From assembly GCA_025361065.1 (NCBI GenBank), contig JANYAY010000175.1, positions 1 through 50,300 on the forward strand: a DNA stretch of 50,300 nt. The letters are read 5' to 3'. The DNA comes from Deltaproteobacteria bacterium (GTDB lineage: Bacteria; Desulfobacterota; Syntrophia; Syntrophales; Smithellaceae). Of the stretch, positions 39,194 to 47,769 are shown piece after piece. The position numbers were made by a program, and so were the translations under genes. Every line of letters starts with the position of its first letter. Position 1 is the stretch's first letter. Under the pieces are notes generated by a model. The model was not told where the DNA came from. It ran no database searches and saw nothing but the letters and a program-made list of their open reading frames with translations.

Positions 39194-40690
39194 TCAAGTT
39201 AAAGGTAATTCAATTCTAATAGTCGTTCCCTTGCTGGGTGCAGATATTATATCAATATTACCCCGTAAGGCAACTACCCTTTCTTTCATGCTTTGCAGAC
39301 CTATTCCTTGTGTTTTTATATTCTTTGGTAAGCCGTTATCCGACTGCTTAAAACCAATGCCGTTATCCTTGATAACAAATAGTACCCATGGATAACTGTT
39401 AGTTACCATAATTTTGACCGCAGTGGCTTTTGCATGCTTTCGAACATTGGTCAGGCACTCCTGACAAAACCTATAGAGAACTGTTTCTGTTTCCGGATTC
39501 AGTCTTTTTTTAAAGCCGGTAACTGCCAGTTTAATTTTGATATCCGGATGCCGCTTAATAAATTCTTTTATATACCATTCCATAGCCGGAATCAAACCGA
39601 GATGATCCAATACATCGGGGCGAATATACGAAGTGGTTTTTCGCACTACATCAGCAAGTTTTTCAACATTAGTGATAAGATTGTTAAACTTATTTATTTG
39701 CTCCCTTGCCTCCGGGGGTAATGAACGTTGCATCGCTTCGAGGTCAAAATGCAATGCTGTCAGGGCTTGACCGAACTCATCATGAATATCGGCGGCAATC
39801 TTTTTTCTCTCTTTTTCGGCAGCCTCAATGAGCCTGAGGGTTAAGAACCGGATTTCTTCTTCAGCCCGCTTGCTTTGCGTTATATCGATAAAATTGCCGA
39901 TAACTGAAGGTTGTCCCATGTAAGAGGCATGTGCTGCTCTTAATTCCACCCAGATGAAAGTTCCGTCCTTTTTTAGAGCACGGAAGGGATATTGGTGAGG
40001 GAAAAAGTCTTTTTTTGTTCTTCTCAGGCCTCTTTCCTTAACCAGCGGCCTGTCTTCCGGATGAACGACTGACCAGAAGGCTTTGCCGATAATTTCCGTC
40101 GGCGAGTCATATCCAAGCATTTCGGCAAAACGTTGATTGGCATAGCAGAAACGGGTTTTCTGATGAATGAAAATCGCAGCCAAAGAATTCTCAGCTACTG
40201 TCCGATATTTTTCTTCGGATTCGATCAGCGCCCGTTCAGCCTTTTTACGGCCGGTGATGTCAATAACAAATCCTTCGTAACCATCCATGTTTCCATTTAT
40301 ATTCCGACGTGCGGTTGATGTCTGAACATCAATGATAGTGCCATCTTTCCGGCGAAGGCGGGTTTCGAATTCCGGGACAAAGCCATATTTATCAATTTTA
40401 CGCAAAAAACGAACCCGGTCATCAGGATCGGCATAAATAAGGTTGACGTCCATGCCGACAATTTCATCACGACTGTTGTAACCTAAAAGATCAAGGCCGG
40501 ATTTATTGATGTCCAGAACCTTTCCTCTAAAATCCGTGCGGTAAACCATAACGGGAGAATGTTCAAAAATGTGAGTATATCTTTTTTCTGATTCCTTCAG
40601 TTCTTTGGCAACATCCTTGGAAATAGCGATATCTTTTTCCAGTTTCCGGATTTTTTTTTGCAGCAGTTCGACGGAGTTTTTATTAATCAT
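39194..40690 (-). CDS. Cytosolic PAS-PAS sensor histidine kinase (NarX/DegS type)
   Basis: The ~498-residue kinase starts with a coiled coil (ELLQKKIRKLEKDIAI), followed by two PAS domains (HIFEHSPVMVYRTDFRGKVL; AENSLAAIFIHQKTRF) each with a PAC segment. It has a HisKA_3 dimerisation domain with the phospho-acceptor in AADIHDEFGQALT, and an ATPase domain with NVRKHAKAT, DNGIGFK and GIGLQSMKERV. There are no membrane segments, so it senses a cytosolic signal. The ORF track starts at 40726; ATG 40690 (MINKNSVEL) is preferred, although ATG 40723 cannot be excluded. It is the first gene of a probable TCS-permease-catabolism array. Confidence 0.92.
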   Translation of the reverse strand: MINKNSVELLQKKIRKLEKDIAISKDVAKELKESEKRYTHIFEHSPVMVYRTDFRGKVLDINKSGLDLLGYNSRDEIVGMDVNLIYADPDDRVRFLRKIDKYGFVPEFETRLRRKDGTIIDVQTSTARRNINGNMDGYEGFVIDITGRKKAERALIESEEKYRTVAENSLAAIFIHQKTRFCYANQRFAEMLGYDSPTEIIGKAFWSVVHPEDRPLVKERGLRRTKKDFFPHQYPFRALKKDGTFIWVELRAAHASYMGQPSVIGNFIDITQSKRAEEEIRFLTLRLIEAAEKERKKIAADIHDEFGQALTALHFDLEAMQRSLPPEAREQINKFNNLITNVEKLADVVRKTTSYIRPDVLDHLGLIPAMEWYIKEFIKRHPDIKIKLAVTGFKKRLNPETETVLYRFCQECLTNVRKHAKATAVKIMVTNSYPWVLFVIKDNGIGFKQSDNGLPKNIKTQGIGLQSMKERVVALRGNIDIISAPSKGTTIRIELPLT

Positions 40691-41138
40691 GTGTACACTA
40701 ACCTTATAATGAAAATGGTACATCAATGGGAATAATCACTCCAGTCAAAAGGGACTTTCATCCTAATTGATTGGTTGATGACACTTAAGCTTAAATAATC
40801 GGTTACGCATAGATTTTATTGCTGAAGTGTAGTAAACAGATAAACGAAAATAGCAATGTTGTCAACAAACGAATTTGTCAAACGAATTTGTCTGTATCGG
40901 CAGCCGTTAAAGCAGAAAACAGAAAAAACTTCAATTCCCCCGCAGCTAAACATTAGGAGAGCATTTATTAAAGATATTCATGGTATCAATAATTTTCTTC
41001 AAGGGATGTTTTATCCTGAGGAAATCAACTCCGGGGGAGATTTGCTGCCAACCTTAAATCTTTACATGTCTGATGCTGAGTGATATAAAAGAATCAGTTA
41101 TAGACAGAAAGAAAAAGAGCGGCTGAATCTGATACAAG
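40691..41138. other. AT-rich intergenic region before lptC
   Basis: This ~450-bp gap separates the divergent kinase and lptC genes. It holds promoters for both, which I could not place with confidence, and a short possible gene fragment at 40856-41083 (annotated separately). No RNA gene or repeat was seen. Confidence 0.5.
40856..41083 (+). pseudogene. Possible remnant of a GNAT-type acetyltransferase gene
   Basis: This 75-residue frame contains IRRAFIKDIHGINNFLQGMF, which resembles the first strand and helix of GNAT acetyltransferases (IRxAxxxDxxxI). The following residues do not match and the frame stops soon after. It may be a decayed fragment left at the boundary of the inserted block, or chance. 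Low confidence. Confidence 0.25.
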
Positions 41139-41684
41139 ATGAAATTAAATAAAAAAAATGTAATTCTACTAGCGATTTTAGTTATTGTATTGGCGGCAGC
41201 GGTTGTTATTGGTTATGTCATTCTTGATAAGCCCAAGAACATATTGAAGATATTGCCGGATCAGGTTGATCTGCAAATTAAAGATTTTGTCTATACGGAA
41301 GTAGGCGAAGCAAACTCCAAATGGGAAGTAAAAGCTCAAACTGCCCAATATAATAAAAAGCAAAATCTGGCTGTATTTGATCGTGTTCAAATAAAATTGA
41401 CGACTGCTGAAAAAAAAGTGTATGTGATGACCGGTGATAAAGGTCAAATGCTGACGGACAAAAAAGATATCGAAATTAAAGGTAATGTTGCCATTGTCTC
41501 TGACTCCGGAGACCATTTCACCACTGATTATCTTAAATATTCCGATGCTGAAAAGAAATTTTATACCGATGCGCCGGTCTCTATGGAGAATAAACATATG
41601 AAACTAACAGGTCAGGGACTTACTCTTTTTACGAATACCGGTGAATTAAACCTTAACTCTTCAGTAAAAGCAAAAATAAATTAG
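41139..41684 (+). CDS. lptC: LPS export protein LptC
   Basis: This 181-residue bitopic inner-membrane protein has one N-terminal membrane segment (VILLAILVIVLAAAVVIGYVI) and a periplasmic beta-jellyroll domain, seen as repeated strands such as KWEVKAQTAQYNKKQNLAVF and KKVYVMTGDKGQM. LptC takes lipopolysaccharide from the LptBFG extractor and passes it to LptA. It lies directly before lptA and lptB, the usual order. LptF and LptG are encoded elsewhere. Sequence identity in this family is low, so assignment rests on fold pattern and position. Confidence 0.9.
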   Translation: MKLNKKNVILLAILVIVLAAAVVIGYVILDKPKNILKILPDQVDLQIKDFVYTEVGEANSKWEVKAQTAQYNKKQNLAVFDRVQIKLTTAEKKVYVMTGDKGQMLTDKKDIEIKGNVAIVSDSGDHFTTDYLKYSDAEKKFYTDAPVSMENKHMKLTGQGLTLFTNTGELNLNSSVKAKIN

Positions 41685-41696
41685 TCAGGAAACAAA

Positions 41697-42260
41697 ATGG
41701 TGATTAAAAAGATATTTGCATTATTTATATTGCTTACACTATTTGTTGTTTCCACCGTGCAGGCCAAAGATAATCCGGCAAAAATGAATAAACTAAATTC
41801 CAAAGAGCCGATTGAAATTGTTTCGGATCGCATGGATGCTTTTAATGAAAAAAAACTGGTAATTTTTTCCGGTAATGCTGTGGCCACTCAAGGCGATAAG
41901 GAGATAAAGTCAGATCGATTGTTTTTGTATTACAAAAAAGAAACTGGTAAAAAAGATAAAGTTGGCGCTAAAGAGATCGAAGGTACCGGCGATCTGGAAA
42001 AAATTGAAGCTAAAGGAAACGTTATTGTGACCCAAAAAGCGCGAATTGCGACGGGAGATGAAGCCGTATATTTTCAGGAGAGCGGGCAAATTATAATGAC
42101 GGGAAACGCAACGCTGCGCGATGGGAAAAACTTGATAAAAGGTGATAAAGTAATTGTCTTTGTCAATGAAGATCGCGGAGTAGTTGAAAGCAATCCGAAA
42201 AAAAGAGTAAAGGCCATCATCTATCCCCAAGAGAAAAATGAAAATAAAAAAAGTAATTAA
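41697..42260 (+). CDS. lptA: LPS transport periplasmic protein LptA
   Basis: The 187-residue protein has a cleavable signal peptide (IFALFILLTLFVVSTVQA, cut after AQA-like site near residue 23) and an OstA-type beta-jellyroll: EPIEIVSDRMDAFNEKKLV, GNAVATQGDKEIKSDRL and ATGDEAVYFQESGQIIMTGN. It forms the periplasmic bridge that carries lipopolysaccharide from LptC to the outer-membrane LptDE complex. It is 12 bases after lptC and 12 before lptB. The C-terminus is rich in Lys and Asn. Confidence 0.94.
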   Translation: MVIKKIFALFILLTLFVVSTVQAKDNPAKMNKLNSKEPIEIVSDRMDAFNEKKLVIFSGNAVATQGDKEIKSDRLFLYYKKETGKKDKVGAKEIEGTGDLEKIEAKGNVIVTQKARIATGDEAVYFQESGQIIMTGNATLRDGKNLIKGDKVIVFVNEDRGVVESNPKKRVKAIIYPQEKNENKKSN

Positions 42261-42272
42261 AGACCGCAAAAT

Positions 42273-42995
42273 ATGAGTAATTTGTTGGCAAAAGGGTTAA
42301 CTAAAATTTACAGCAAGAGAAAAGTTGTCAATAATATCGATTTGTTAATTTCACCGGGTGAAGTTGTAGGTCTTCTTGGTCCTAATGGAGCCGGAAAAAC
42401 AACAACATTTTATATGATTGTTGGCTTAATTAAACCCGATGATGGAGAAATATTCCTCGATGGCGAAGATATAGGCAGATATCCCATGTATAAAAGAGCA
42501 CGGAGGGGATTAAATTATTTACCGCAGGAGCCCTCAATCTTTCGCAAGCTGACCGTGGAAGAAAATATTCTGGCAATCTTGGAAACACTTGATTTACAGG
42601 AAGAGGAAAAAACAGAAAGGCTCCAAGAACTGCTTTGCGAATTAGATCTGACCGGACTCGCTAAAAATCATGCTTATTCTCTTTCCGGCGGAGAAAGAAG
42701 AAGAGTGGAGATTACACGGGCCTTAGTTACATCGCCGAAGTATATTCTTTTAGATGAACCTTTTGCCGGCATTGATCCGCTTGCCGTTGCTGATATTCAG
42801 AAGATAATTGCTAAATTAAAAGCAAAAGGAATCGGTATCATTATTTCTGATCATAACGTACGGGAAACTCTTTCTTGTTGTGACCGCGCCTATATTGTTA
42901 ATGAAGGAGCAATCCTTGTTGAAGGTGAACCGGAAGCAATCGCGAATAGCGAATTGGCCCGAAAGTTCTATTTTGGTGAAGATTTCTGCTTATAA
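42273..42995 (+). CDS. lptB: LPS export ABC transporter ATPase LptB
   Basis: This 240-residue ABC ATPase powers lipopolysaccharide extraction from the inner membrane with LptF and LptG. Walker A is GPNGAGKTTT, Q-loop PQEPSIFRKLTVEEN, signature LSGGERRRVEITRAL, Walker B YILLDEPFAGIDP and the switch His is in ISDHNVRETL. The YLPQEPSIFRKLTVEEN stretch is diagnostic of LptB among ABC proteins. Its position between lptA and rpoN is conserved throughout Proteobacteria. Confidence 0.97.
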   Translation: MSNLLAKGLTKIYSKRKVVNNIDLLISPGEVVGLLGPNGAGKTTTFYMIVGLIKPDDGEIFLDGEDIGRYPMYKRARRGLNYLPQEPSIFRKLTVEENILAILETLDLQEEEKTERLQELLCELDLTGLAKNHAYSLSGGERRRVEITRALVTSPKYILLDEPFAGIDPLAVADIQKIIAKLKAKGIGIIISDHNVRETLSCCDRAYIVNEGAILVEGEPEAIANSELARKFYFGEDFCL

Positions 42996-43021
42996 TCTCT
43001 CATAGATAAAGATTGTTAATT

Positions 43022-44497
43022 ATGGCCTTTGAATTAAAACAAAACCTTAGACTTTCACAGCAGTTAATTATGACTCCTCAACTGCAACAGGCAATAAAGC
43101 TCTTGCAGTTGTCCCGCTTGGAGCTTGTCGATACAATAAACCAGGAAATGGAAGAAAACCCTCTCCTGGAGGAAACTTTACCGGACGAGGGAAATGAAGA
43201 TGAAGTTCATTTGGCAAGCGAAGATGATGTCCAGTCAATTGAAAAGCAAGATGTAAAAATAATCGAACGCACGGAAGAGCTAACCGGTGAAGGAGACGGC
43301 CGGGAAGAATTCGATTGGAGTAATTATCTGGAAGATTACGGGCCGGTCGGTGTAACTTATGACCGTAAAGATGCGGAAGCTCCGGCCTGGGACAATATAA
43401 TTACGGAAAGCCAATCACTTACCGAACATTTGATGTGGCAAATGAAGCTTTCGCCTCTGACTGAAGAAGAGATGCGGGTAGGTTCCCAAATAGTCGGCAA
43501 TCTTGATCAAAACGGTTATTTATGCGCAACGGTTCAGGAAGTTGCTCTATTGGAAAAAGTTACGGAAGAATTTGTAGAAGCCGTATTGAAAAAAGTACAA
43601 GAGTTTGATCCGGCAGGGGTTGCTGCACGCGATTTGCAGGAGTGTCTTTTAATTCAGGCAAGAATGCTGGGAGTTAAAAATCCCGTTATTGAAGTAATAA
43701 TTAAAGACCATCTTAAAGATTTAGAACTAAAAAATTATATACACATTGCCCGTAAATTAAAAATTCCTTTACGCGAAGTGGAAATTGCAGTCCTGTTGAT
43801 CAGCAATATGGAACCAAAGCCGGGAAGTATGTTTTCGGAAGAAAAAGTTCAATCAATAATTCCCGATGTTTATGTTGTTAAAGCAGGAGATGAATATAAA
43901 ATAATTCTCAATGATGACGGGATGCCGCGTCTGCGAATAAGTAATTTTTACCGGGAAGTAATGGCCGGACTGAGCGGTCATGGTGATCATAATGAGGAAG
44001 AAAACGGGAAAAAATATATTCGCGACAAGGTTCAATCGGCGACCTGGTTGATTAAAAGTATTCAACAACGGCAGAAGACGATTTACAAGGTTACCGAAAG
44101 TATAGTCAAATTTCAAAGAGATTTTTTTGATCGGGGCATTAACTTTCTTAAGCCCTTAATTCTCAGAGACGTAGCCGATGATGTGGAAATGCACGAATCT
44201 ACTATCAGCCGGGTTGTTACGAATAAGTACATGCACTCTCCCCGCGGCATTTTTGAAATGAAATATTTCTTCGGCAGTTCCATCCAGAGAACTTCCGGTG
44301 AAACAATTGCCTCCAAGAGCGTCAAAGAAGAAATTAGAAATCTGGTCAGCAGGGAAGATCCCAAAAAACCTTATAGTGATTGCGAAATAGTTGATCTGTT
44401 AAAAGAAAAAGGAATCACCATTGCGAGGCGTACTGTTGCCAAGTATAGAGAAATGATGGGTGTTTTGCCATCATCGAAAAGGAAGAAATATTTTTAG
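43022..44497 (+). CDS. rpoN: RNA polymerase sigma-54 factor
   Basis: The ~491-residue sigma-54 has Region I (LKQNLRLSQQLIMTPQLQQA, glutamine-rich, activator-responsive), an acidic Region II, the core-binding domain (DQNGYLCATVQEVA, FDPAGVAARDLQECL), the -12-binding helix-turn-helix (HESTISRVVTNKYM) and the RpoN box ARRTVAKYRE that reads the -24 element. ATG 43022 (MAFELKQN) is preferred to TTG 43013. Genes dependent on sigma-54 need AAA+ activators; none is in the window. It is in the standard lptB-rpoN-hpf-ptsN order. Confidence 0.97.
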   Translation: MAFELKQNLRLSQQLIMTPQLQQAIKLLQLSRLELVDTINQEMEENPLLEETLPDEGNEDEVHLASEDDVQSIEKQDVKIIERTEELTGEGDGREEFDWSNYLEDYGPVGVTYDRKDAEAPAWDNIITESQSLTEHLMWQMKLSPLTEEEMRVGSQIVGNLDQNGYLCATVQEVALLEKVTEEFVEAVLKKVQEFDPAGVAARDLQECLLIQARMLGVKNPVIEVIIKDHLKDLELKNYIHIARKLKIPLREVEIAVLLISNMEPKPGSMFSEEKVQSIIPDVYVVKAGDEYKIILNDDGMPRLRISNFYREVMAGLSGHGDHNEEENGKKYIRDKVQSATWLIKSIQQRQKTIYKVTESIVKFQRDFFDRGINFLKPLILRDVADDVEMHESTISRVVTNKYMHSPRGIFEMKYFFGSSIQRTSGETIASKSVKEEIRNLVSREDPKKPYSDCEIVDLLKEKGITIARRTVAKYREMMGVLPSSKRKKYF

Positions 44498-44549
44498 TAG
44501 CAGATATCGAGTGGCGGTCTCAAATATGGCTGATATAAAAAAATATTAA

Positions 44550-44578
44550 TTGACTTTTAGTTTTGACACCACTATATG
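44550..44578 (+). promoter_or_regulatory. Candidate sigma70-type promoter of hpf
   Basis: TTGACT (44550-44555) and TATATG (44573-44578) are separated by 17 bases, about 90 bases upstream of the hpf ATG and within the gap after rpoN. It would let hpf-ptsN be expressed apart from rpoN. Confidence 0.55.
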
Positions 44579-44666
44579 ACTTGCCTTTATTTGCCAGAGG
44601 TTGCTTGTATACGGTTAAACAGTAATAAGCTTTTGGAGAGCCTAAACTAATCAGGGAGGAATAATT

Positions 44667-45200
44667 ATGAAGATTTCGGTTACTTTCAGAAATGGTGAAG
44701 GTGAGAACTGGCAAAAAGTTTACGCAGAAGAGAGAATAGTAAAACTCAAAAAATACTTAGATATGCCCGCCGAAGCCCACATTATCCTATCCACGGAAAA
44801 ATTCAGGAGTTCTGCAGAAATCAATCTCAGCGCCAATGGCTGGAATGTAAATGCCAAAGAAGAAGCGAAAGATATGCATCTGGCGATAGATAGCTGTATC
44901 GAAAAAATTGAAAAGCAGCTAAAAAAACAAAAAGAAAAAGTCAGAGAACATAAACCCCGCAGTATTCGCCATGCCGAAGAAAAGATTGGTGAAAGTGAAG
45001 AAGAGGAAGAGTCGGCAGCAACCAAAATTGTGGAAACTCGAAAAATCGTTTTAAAGCCCATGTCCCTTGATGAAGCAATAATGGAAATCGAAGGAAGTAA
45101 AACACATTTTATCATTTATCGCGATTCTTCTTCCGAGAATGTAAGTTTGGTTTACCGTCGTGATGATGGTAATTATGCCCTTATTGAGACGAATAGTTAA
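44667..45200 (+). CDS. hpf: Ribosome hibernation-promoting factor, long form
   Basis: This 177-residue protein has an N-terminal S30AE/RaiA domain (MKISVTFRNGEG, LDMPAEAHIILSTEK, MHLAIDSCIEKIEKQLKKQK), an acidic linker and the C-terminal dimerisation domain (IVETRKIVLKPMSLDEAIME, FIIYRDSSSENVSLVYRR) of long HPF. Long HPF joins two 70S ribosomes into inactive 100S particles in stationary phase. Length is typical. AGGGAGG precedes the ATG. The gene has its own candidate promoter; ptsN follows after 113 bases. Confidence 0.95.
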   Translation: MKISVTFRNGEGENWQKVYAEERIVKLKKYLDMPAEAHIILSTEKFRSSAEINLSANGWNVNAKEEAKDMHLAIDSCIEKIEKQLKKQKEKVREHKPRSIRHAEEKIGESEEEEESAATKIVETRKIVLKPMSLDEAIMEIEGSKTHFIIYRDSSSENVSLVYRRDDGNYALIETNS

Positions 45201-45313
45201 TGAAAAGTTGTCTTCCGGGTTGCAATCAGCTTTAAGCGGAGCGCTTATCTTGGCAAATTTATTACTGCGGAATATAGTCGTAAATACTGTGCATTTTTAA
45301 ACAGGTGAGTTAA

Positions 45314-45781
45314 ATGCGTTTGGAACAAATCTTAAAAATTGAATATCTTAACGATAATTTGCAGGCGAAGAATAAAACTGAAGCATTAGCTGAATTATCA
45401 GAAATAGTCATGAAAGGCCCTCTGAAGCTTAATAAGACAAAAATATTTGATGTTTTACAGCAAAGAGAAAAACTTGGCTCTACCGGAATTGGTGATGGTG
45501 TGGCTATTCCTCATGGTAAGATAGCCGATCTCGAAGAGCTTATTGTGGGCTTTGGCCGCAGCAAGAATGGTGTTGCGTTTGATTCTATTGATGGCAAACC
45601 TGTACACCTCTTCTTTTTGCTTTTAGCTCCGGAAAATTGTACTGGTCAGCACCTGAAAGCTTTAGCAAAGATTTCCAAAATGTTGAAAGCAGGTAATTTC
45701 CGCAGAAAGCTTATGGACGCAAAATCCAGCAGTGATTTATATAAGATAATTATTGAACAGGATGAGACCTGTCTTCTTTAA
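45314..45781 (+). CDS. ptsN: Nitrogen PTS EIIA component PtsN
   Basis: The 155-residue EIIA-Ntr protein carries the phospho-accepting His in GDGVAIPHGK, preceded by KLGSTGIG and followed by DGKPVHLFFLLLAPE. It takes phosphate from NPr/HPr and acts as a regulator of potassium, nitrogen and envelope functions, not as a sugar transporter. In this lineage it usually sits before hprK, whose product phosphorylates HPr on Ser. Between them here lies repeat copy B. No HPr or EI gene is in the window. Confidence 0.95.
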   Translation: MRLEQILKIEYLNDNLQAKNKTEALAELSEIVMKGPLKLNKTKIFDVLQQREKLGSTGIGDGVAIPHGKIADLEELIVGFGRSKNGVAFDSIDGKPVHLFFLLLAPENCTGQHLKALAKISKMLKAGNFRRKLMDAKSSSDLYKIIIEQDETCLL

Positions 45782-45791
45782 TCCAGCTCCA

Positions 45792-45879
45792 GCGGGACGA
45801 GCGTTAATTCTCGTGAGCGAGCTCGCGATATAATGACGTTCATTTCATACCTTGACAGCTTACCGCCAGGTGGTTGATT
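45792..45879. repeat. Interspersed ~88-bp repeat, copy B
   Basis: It has the same order of blocks as copy A at 34862-34947 (GCGGGACGAGCG ... GATATAATGACG ... TCATTTCATACCT ... AGGTGGTTGATT), in the same orientation. It fills most of the gap between ptsN and hprK. The internal hairpin is weaker than in copy A. Confidence 0.88.
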
Positions 45880-45904
45880 AATGTAAAATATAAATCGCAC
45901 ATTC

Positions 45905-46771
45905 ATGAAAAAGAAATTATCTCTAAAAGAAATATTTCGGGGAAGGATCATCAGGCTGGGTATAAAAGAAATCTTTCCTGCGATCGGATTGGACAAAGAA
46001 CTTACAGCAATTAATATTCTACTTATTAGTCAAATACCTTTTCCTGCAAAAAAAAATAATGCTCCAACCATAGCAATAATAACACCACAGGCGCTAAATC
46101 AATTATGCCTGCTGGGACAAAATGTTTGTCGACAAATGCTGGAAAATATATTTAAGAAAAATATTTGTTTTCTTGTTTTATCAAGTTCTTTATGCATTCC
46201 GTCTTTTTTAAAGAAACATACTGCAAATTATAATATTCCATCTGCTGCATCGAAGTATGATGAGCATTATCTGAGAAGCATTTTGAGAGAATTGATCCGC
46301 GAAAAATTTGCCAAAGCTATTTCCGTTCATGGAGTTATTCTGGAAGCAAAAGGAAAAGGTATCTTAATCACCGGCGCCAGTGGTATCGGGAAAACAACGG
46401 CAGCTTTAAATTCAGTTGCCAATGATTATTACTGGGTAGCCGATGATATCGCGGTTATTAAAAGAAATAAAAAAGGAGAATTAATTGCCGGTGGTCATAA
46501 AAAAATTAATTCTTACATTCATACCGAAACTACGGGAATCATGCCTGTCGGTAAATTGATTAAACCGGACAGGATCAAAAAGAATACAAGACTTGCCGCC
46601 ATGATAAAAATTGAGAAAACAGGAACAAGATATATTAGGATAAGGAAAGGTGAGACAAAAATACTGGGGAATAAGTTAACTTGTTTACACATCAAAATTC
46701 CGTCCTCTGGCTTTTTTGATGAAAATCTGTTAAAAAAATCTTTAAGACAACTACCAAAGGATAATTTATGA
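45905..46771 (+). CDS. hprK: HPr kinase/phosphorylase-like protein, divergent
   Basis: The 288-residue protein has the HprK N-terminal domain, then [19 protein letters not shown]-loop [10 protein letters not shown] and [10 protein letters not shown], all typical of HPr(Ser) kinase. The family's catalytic signature (E-x-R-G-x-G) appears instead as [10 protein letters not shown], lacking the Arg and second Gly. The C-terminal PGRN-like motif needed for assembly and phosphorylase activity is also missing, and the protein is a little short. It may have kinase activity only or a changed target. Gene order (ptsN-hprK-rapZ) is standard, and it overlaps rapZ by 4 bases. Confidence 0.88.
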   Translation: MKKKLSLKEIFRGRIIRLGIKEIFPAIGLDKELTAINILLISQIPFPAKKNNAPTIAIITPQALNQLCLLGQNVCRQMLENIFKKNICFLVLSSSLCIPSFLKKHTANYNIPSAASKYDEHYLRSILRELIREKFAKAISVHGVILEAKGKGILITGASGIGKTTAALNSVANDYYWVADDIAVIKRNKKGELIAGGHKKINSYIHTETTGIMPVGKLIKPDRIKKNTRLAAMIKIEKTGTRYIRIRKGETKILGNKLTCLHIKIPSSGFFDENLLKKSLRQLPKDNL

Positions 46772-47634
46772 AAAATCTTCGCGTTGTAATTATTACAGGT
46801 CTTTCCGGTTCCGGTAAAAGTACGGCGCTCCGGGCACTGGAAGATATCGGCTTTTTTTGCGTTGATAATCTGCCGGTTGTTTTATTGCCGAAATTTCTGG
46901 ATATAACTGTACAATCGTCTCCGGAAATAAAACGTGTTGCCCTGGTCATGGATCTGCGCGAAAGAGGTTTTTTGGAAAAGTACAAACGTATTTTTGCCCA
47001 CATTAAAGGAAAAGGCTATAAAATTGAGATTCTCTTTCTTGATTCTACGGATGATTCTCTTTTGCATCGTTTCAGTGAGACCAGACGTACACATCCACTT
47101 TCCGAACAGGGTTCGGTTATGGATGGCATCCGGTTGGAAAGAGAAAAATTATCCTCTTTGAAGCAGATGGCAGATCAGGTTATTGACAGCACATCGACAA
47201 ATGTTCATCAACTTAAAGATATGGTTCAACGGCATTATTTGCCGGCTTCAGTGCATAAGAAACTGATAGTGAATGTTATTTCCTTTGGATACCGTTATGG
47301 TTTACCGAGTGATGCCGATCTCGTTTTTGATGTAAGATTTTTACCTAATCCATATTTTACTCCGGCGCTAAAAGACTTTGACGGACAAAATAATGCCGTT
47401 CGTGAATTTGTTTTGAACAATGAAAAGAGCATAACTTTTTTGAAAAAGTTTTTAGATTTAATGACTTTTTTAATTCCTTTATATGACAAGGAAGGTAAGG
47501 TGCGCTTAAATGTTGCTTTAGGTTGTACAGGCGGAAAACACCGTTCCGTAGTTATGGCTAATCAATTAGGGGCGCATTTTTCGGAAATGAAATATATTGT
47601 CAATATTACTCATCGCGACATCAACAAAAGCTGA
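46768..47634 (+). CDS. rapZ: RNase adapter / nucleotide-binding protein RapZ
   Basis: RapZ-family proteins bind nucleotides and, in enterobacteria, guide RNase E to a small RNA to control glucosamine 6-phosphate synthase. The 288-residue protein has P-loop [29 protein letters not shown], and the C-terminal [10 protein letters not shown] and [20 protein letters not shown] motifs. It overlaps hprK by 4 bases (ATGA). The stop codon TGA is contributed by the terminal repeat of the MITE-like element that follows, so the last residues may have been altered when it inserted. Confidence 0.95.
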   Translation: MKNLRVVIITGLSGSGKSTALRALEDIGFFCVDNLPVVLLPKFLDITVQSSPEIKRVALVMDLRERGFLEKYKRIFAHIKGKGYKIEILFLDSTDDSLLHRFSETRRTHPLSEQGSVMDGIRLEREKLSSLKQMADQVIDSTSTNVHQLKDMVQRHYLPASVHKKLIVNVISFGYRYGLPSDADLVFDVRFLPNPYFTPALKDFDGQNNAVREFVLNNEKSITFLKKFLDLMTFLIPLYDKEGKVRLNVALGCTGGKHRSVVMANQLGAHFSEMKYIVNITHRDINKS

Positions 47635-47757
47635 TGGCCTCGTAAAAAGGCCGTATGCTGCGTTGCGCTTCATCCCTCGTCACTGCGGCGTACGACAAGT
47701 ACGCCTCATTCCTCGGTATTCGCGCGCCTTGCCTGCAACCTTTTTACTAGGCCATCA
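47632..47757. mobile_element. 126-bp MITE-like element with 19-bp terminal inverted repeats
   Basis: TGATGGCCTCGTAAAAAGG at the left and its inverse (one mismatch) at the right end bound 126 bp with no coding capacity. Internal GCTGCGTTGCGCTTCATCCC and GTACG palindromes are present. It resembles a repeat type common in Deltaproteobacteria. The left end supplies the rapZ stop codon, and the element separates convergent rapZ and the M23 gene. Confidence 0.85.
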
Positions 47758-47769
47758 AAGCTAGTATTA

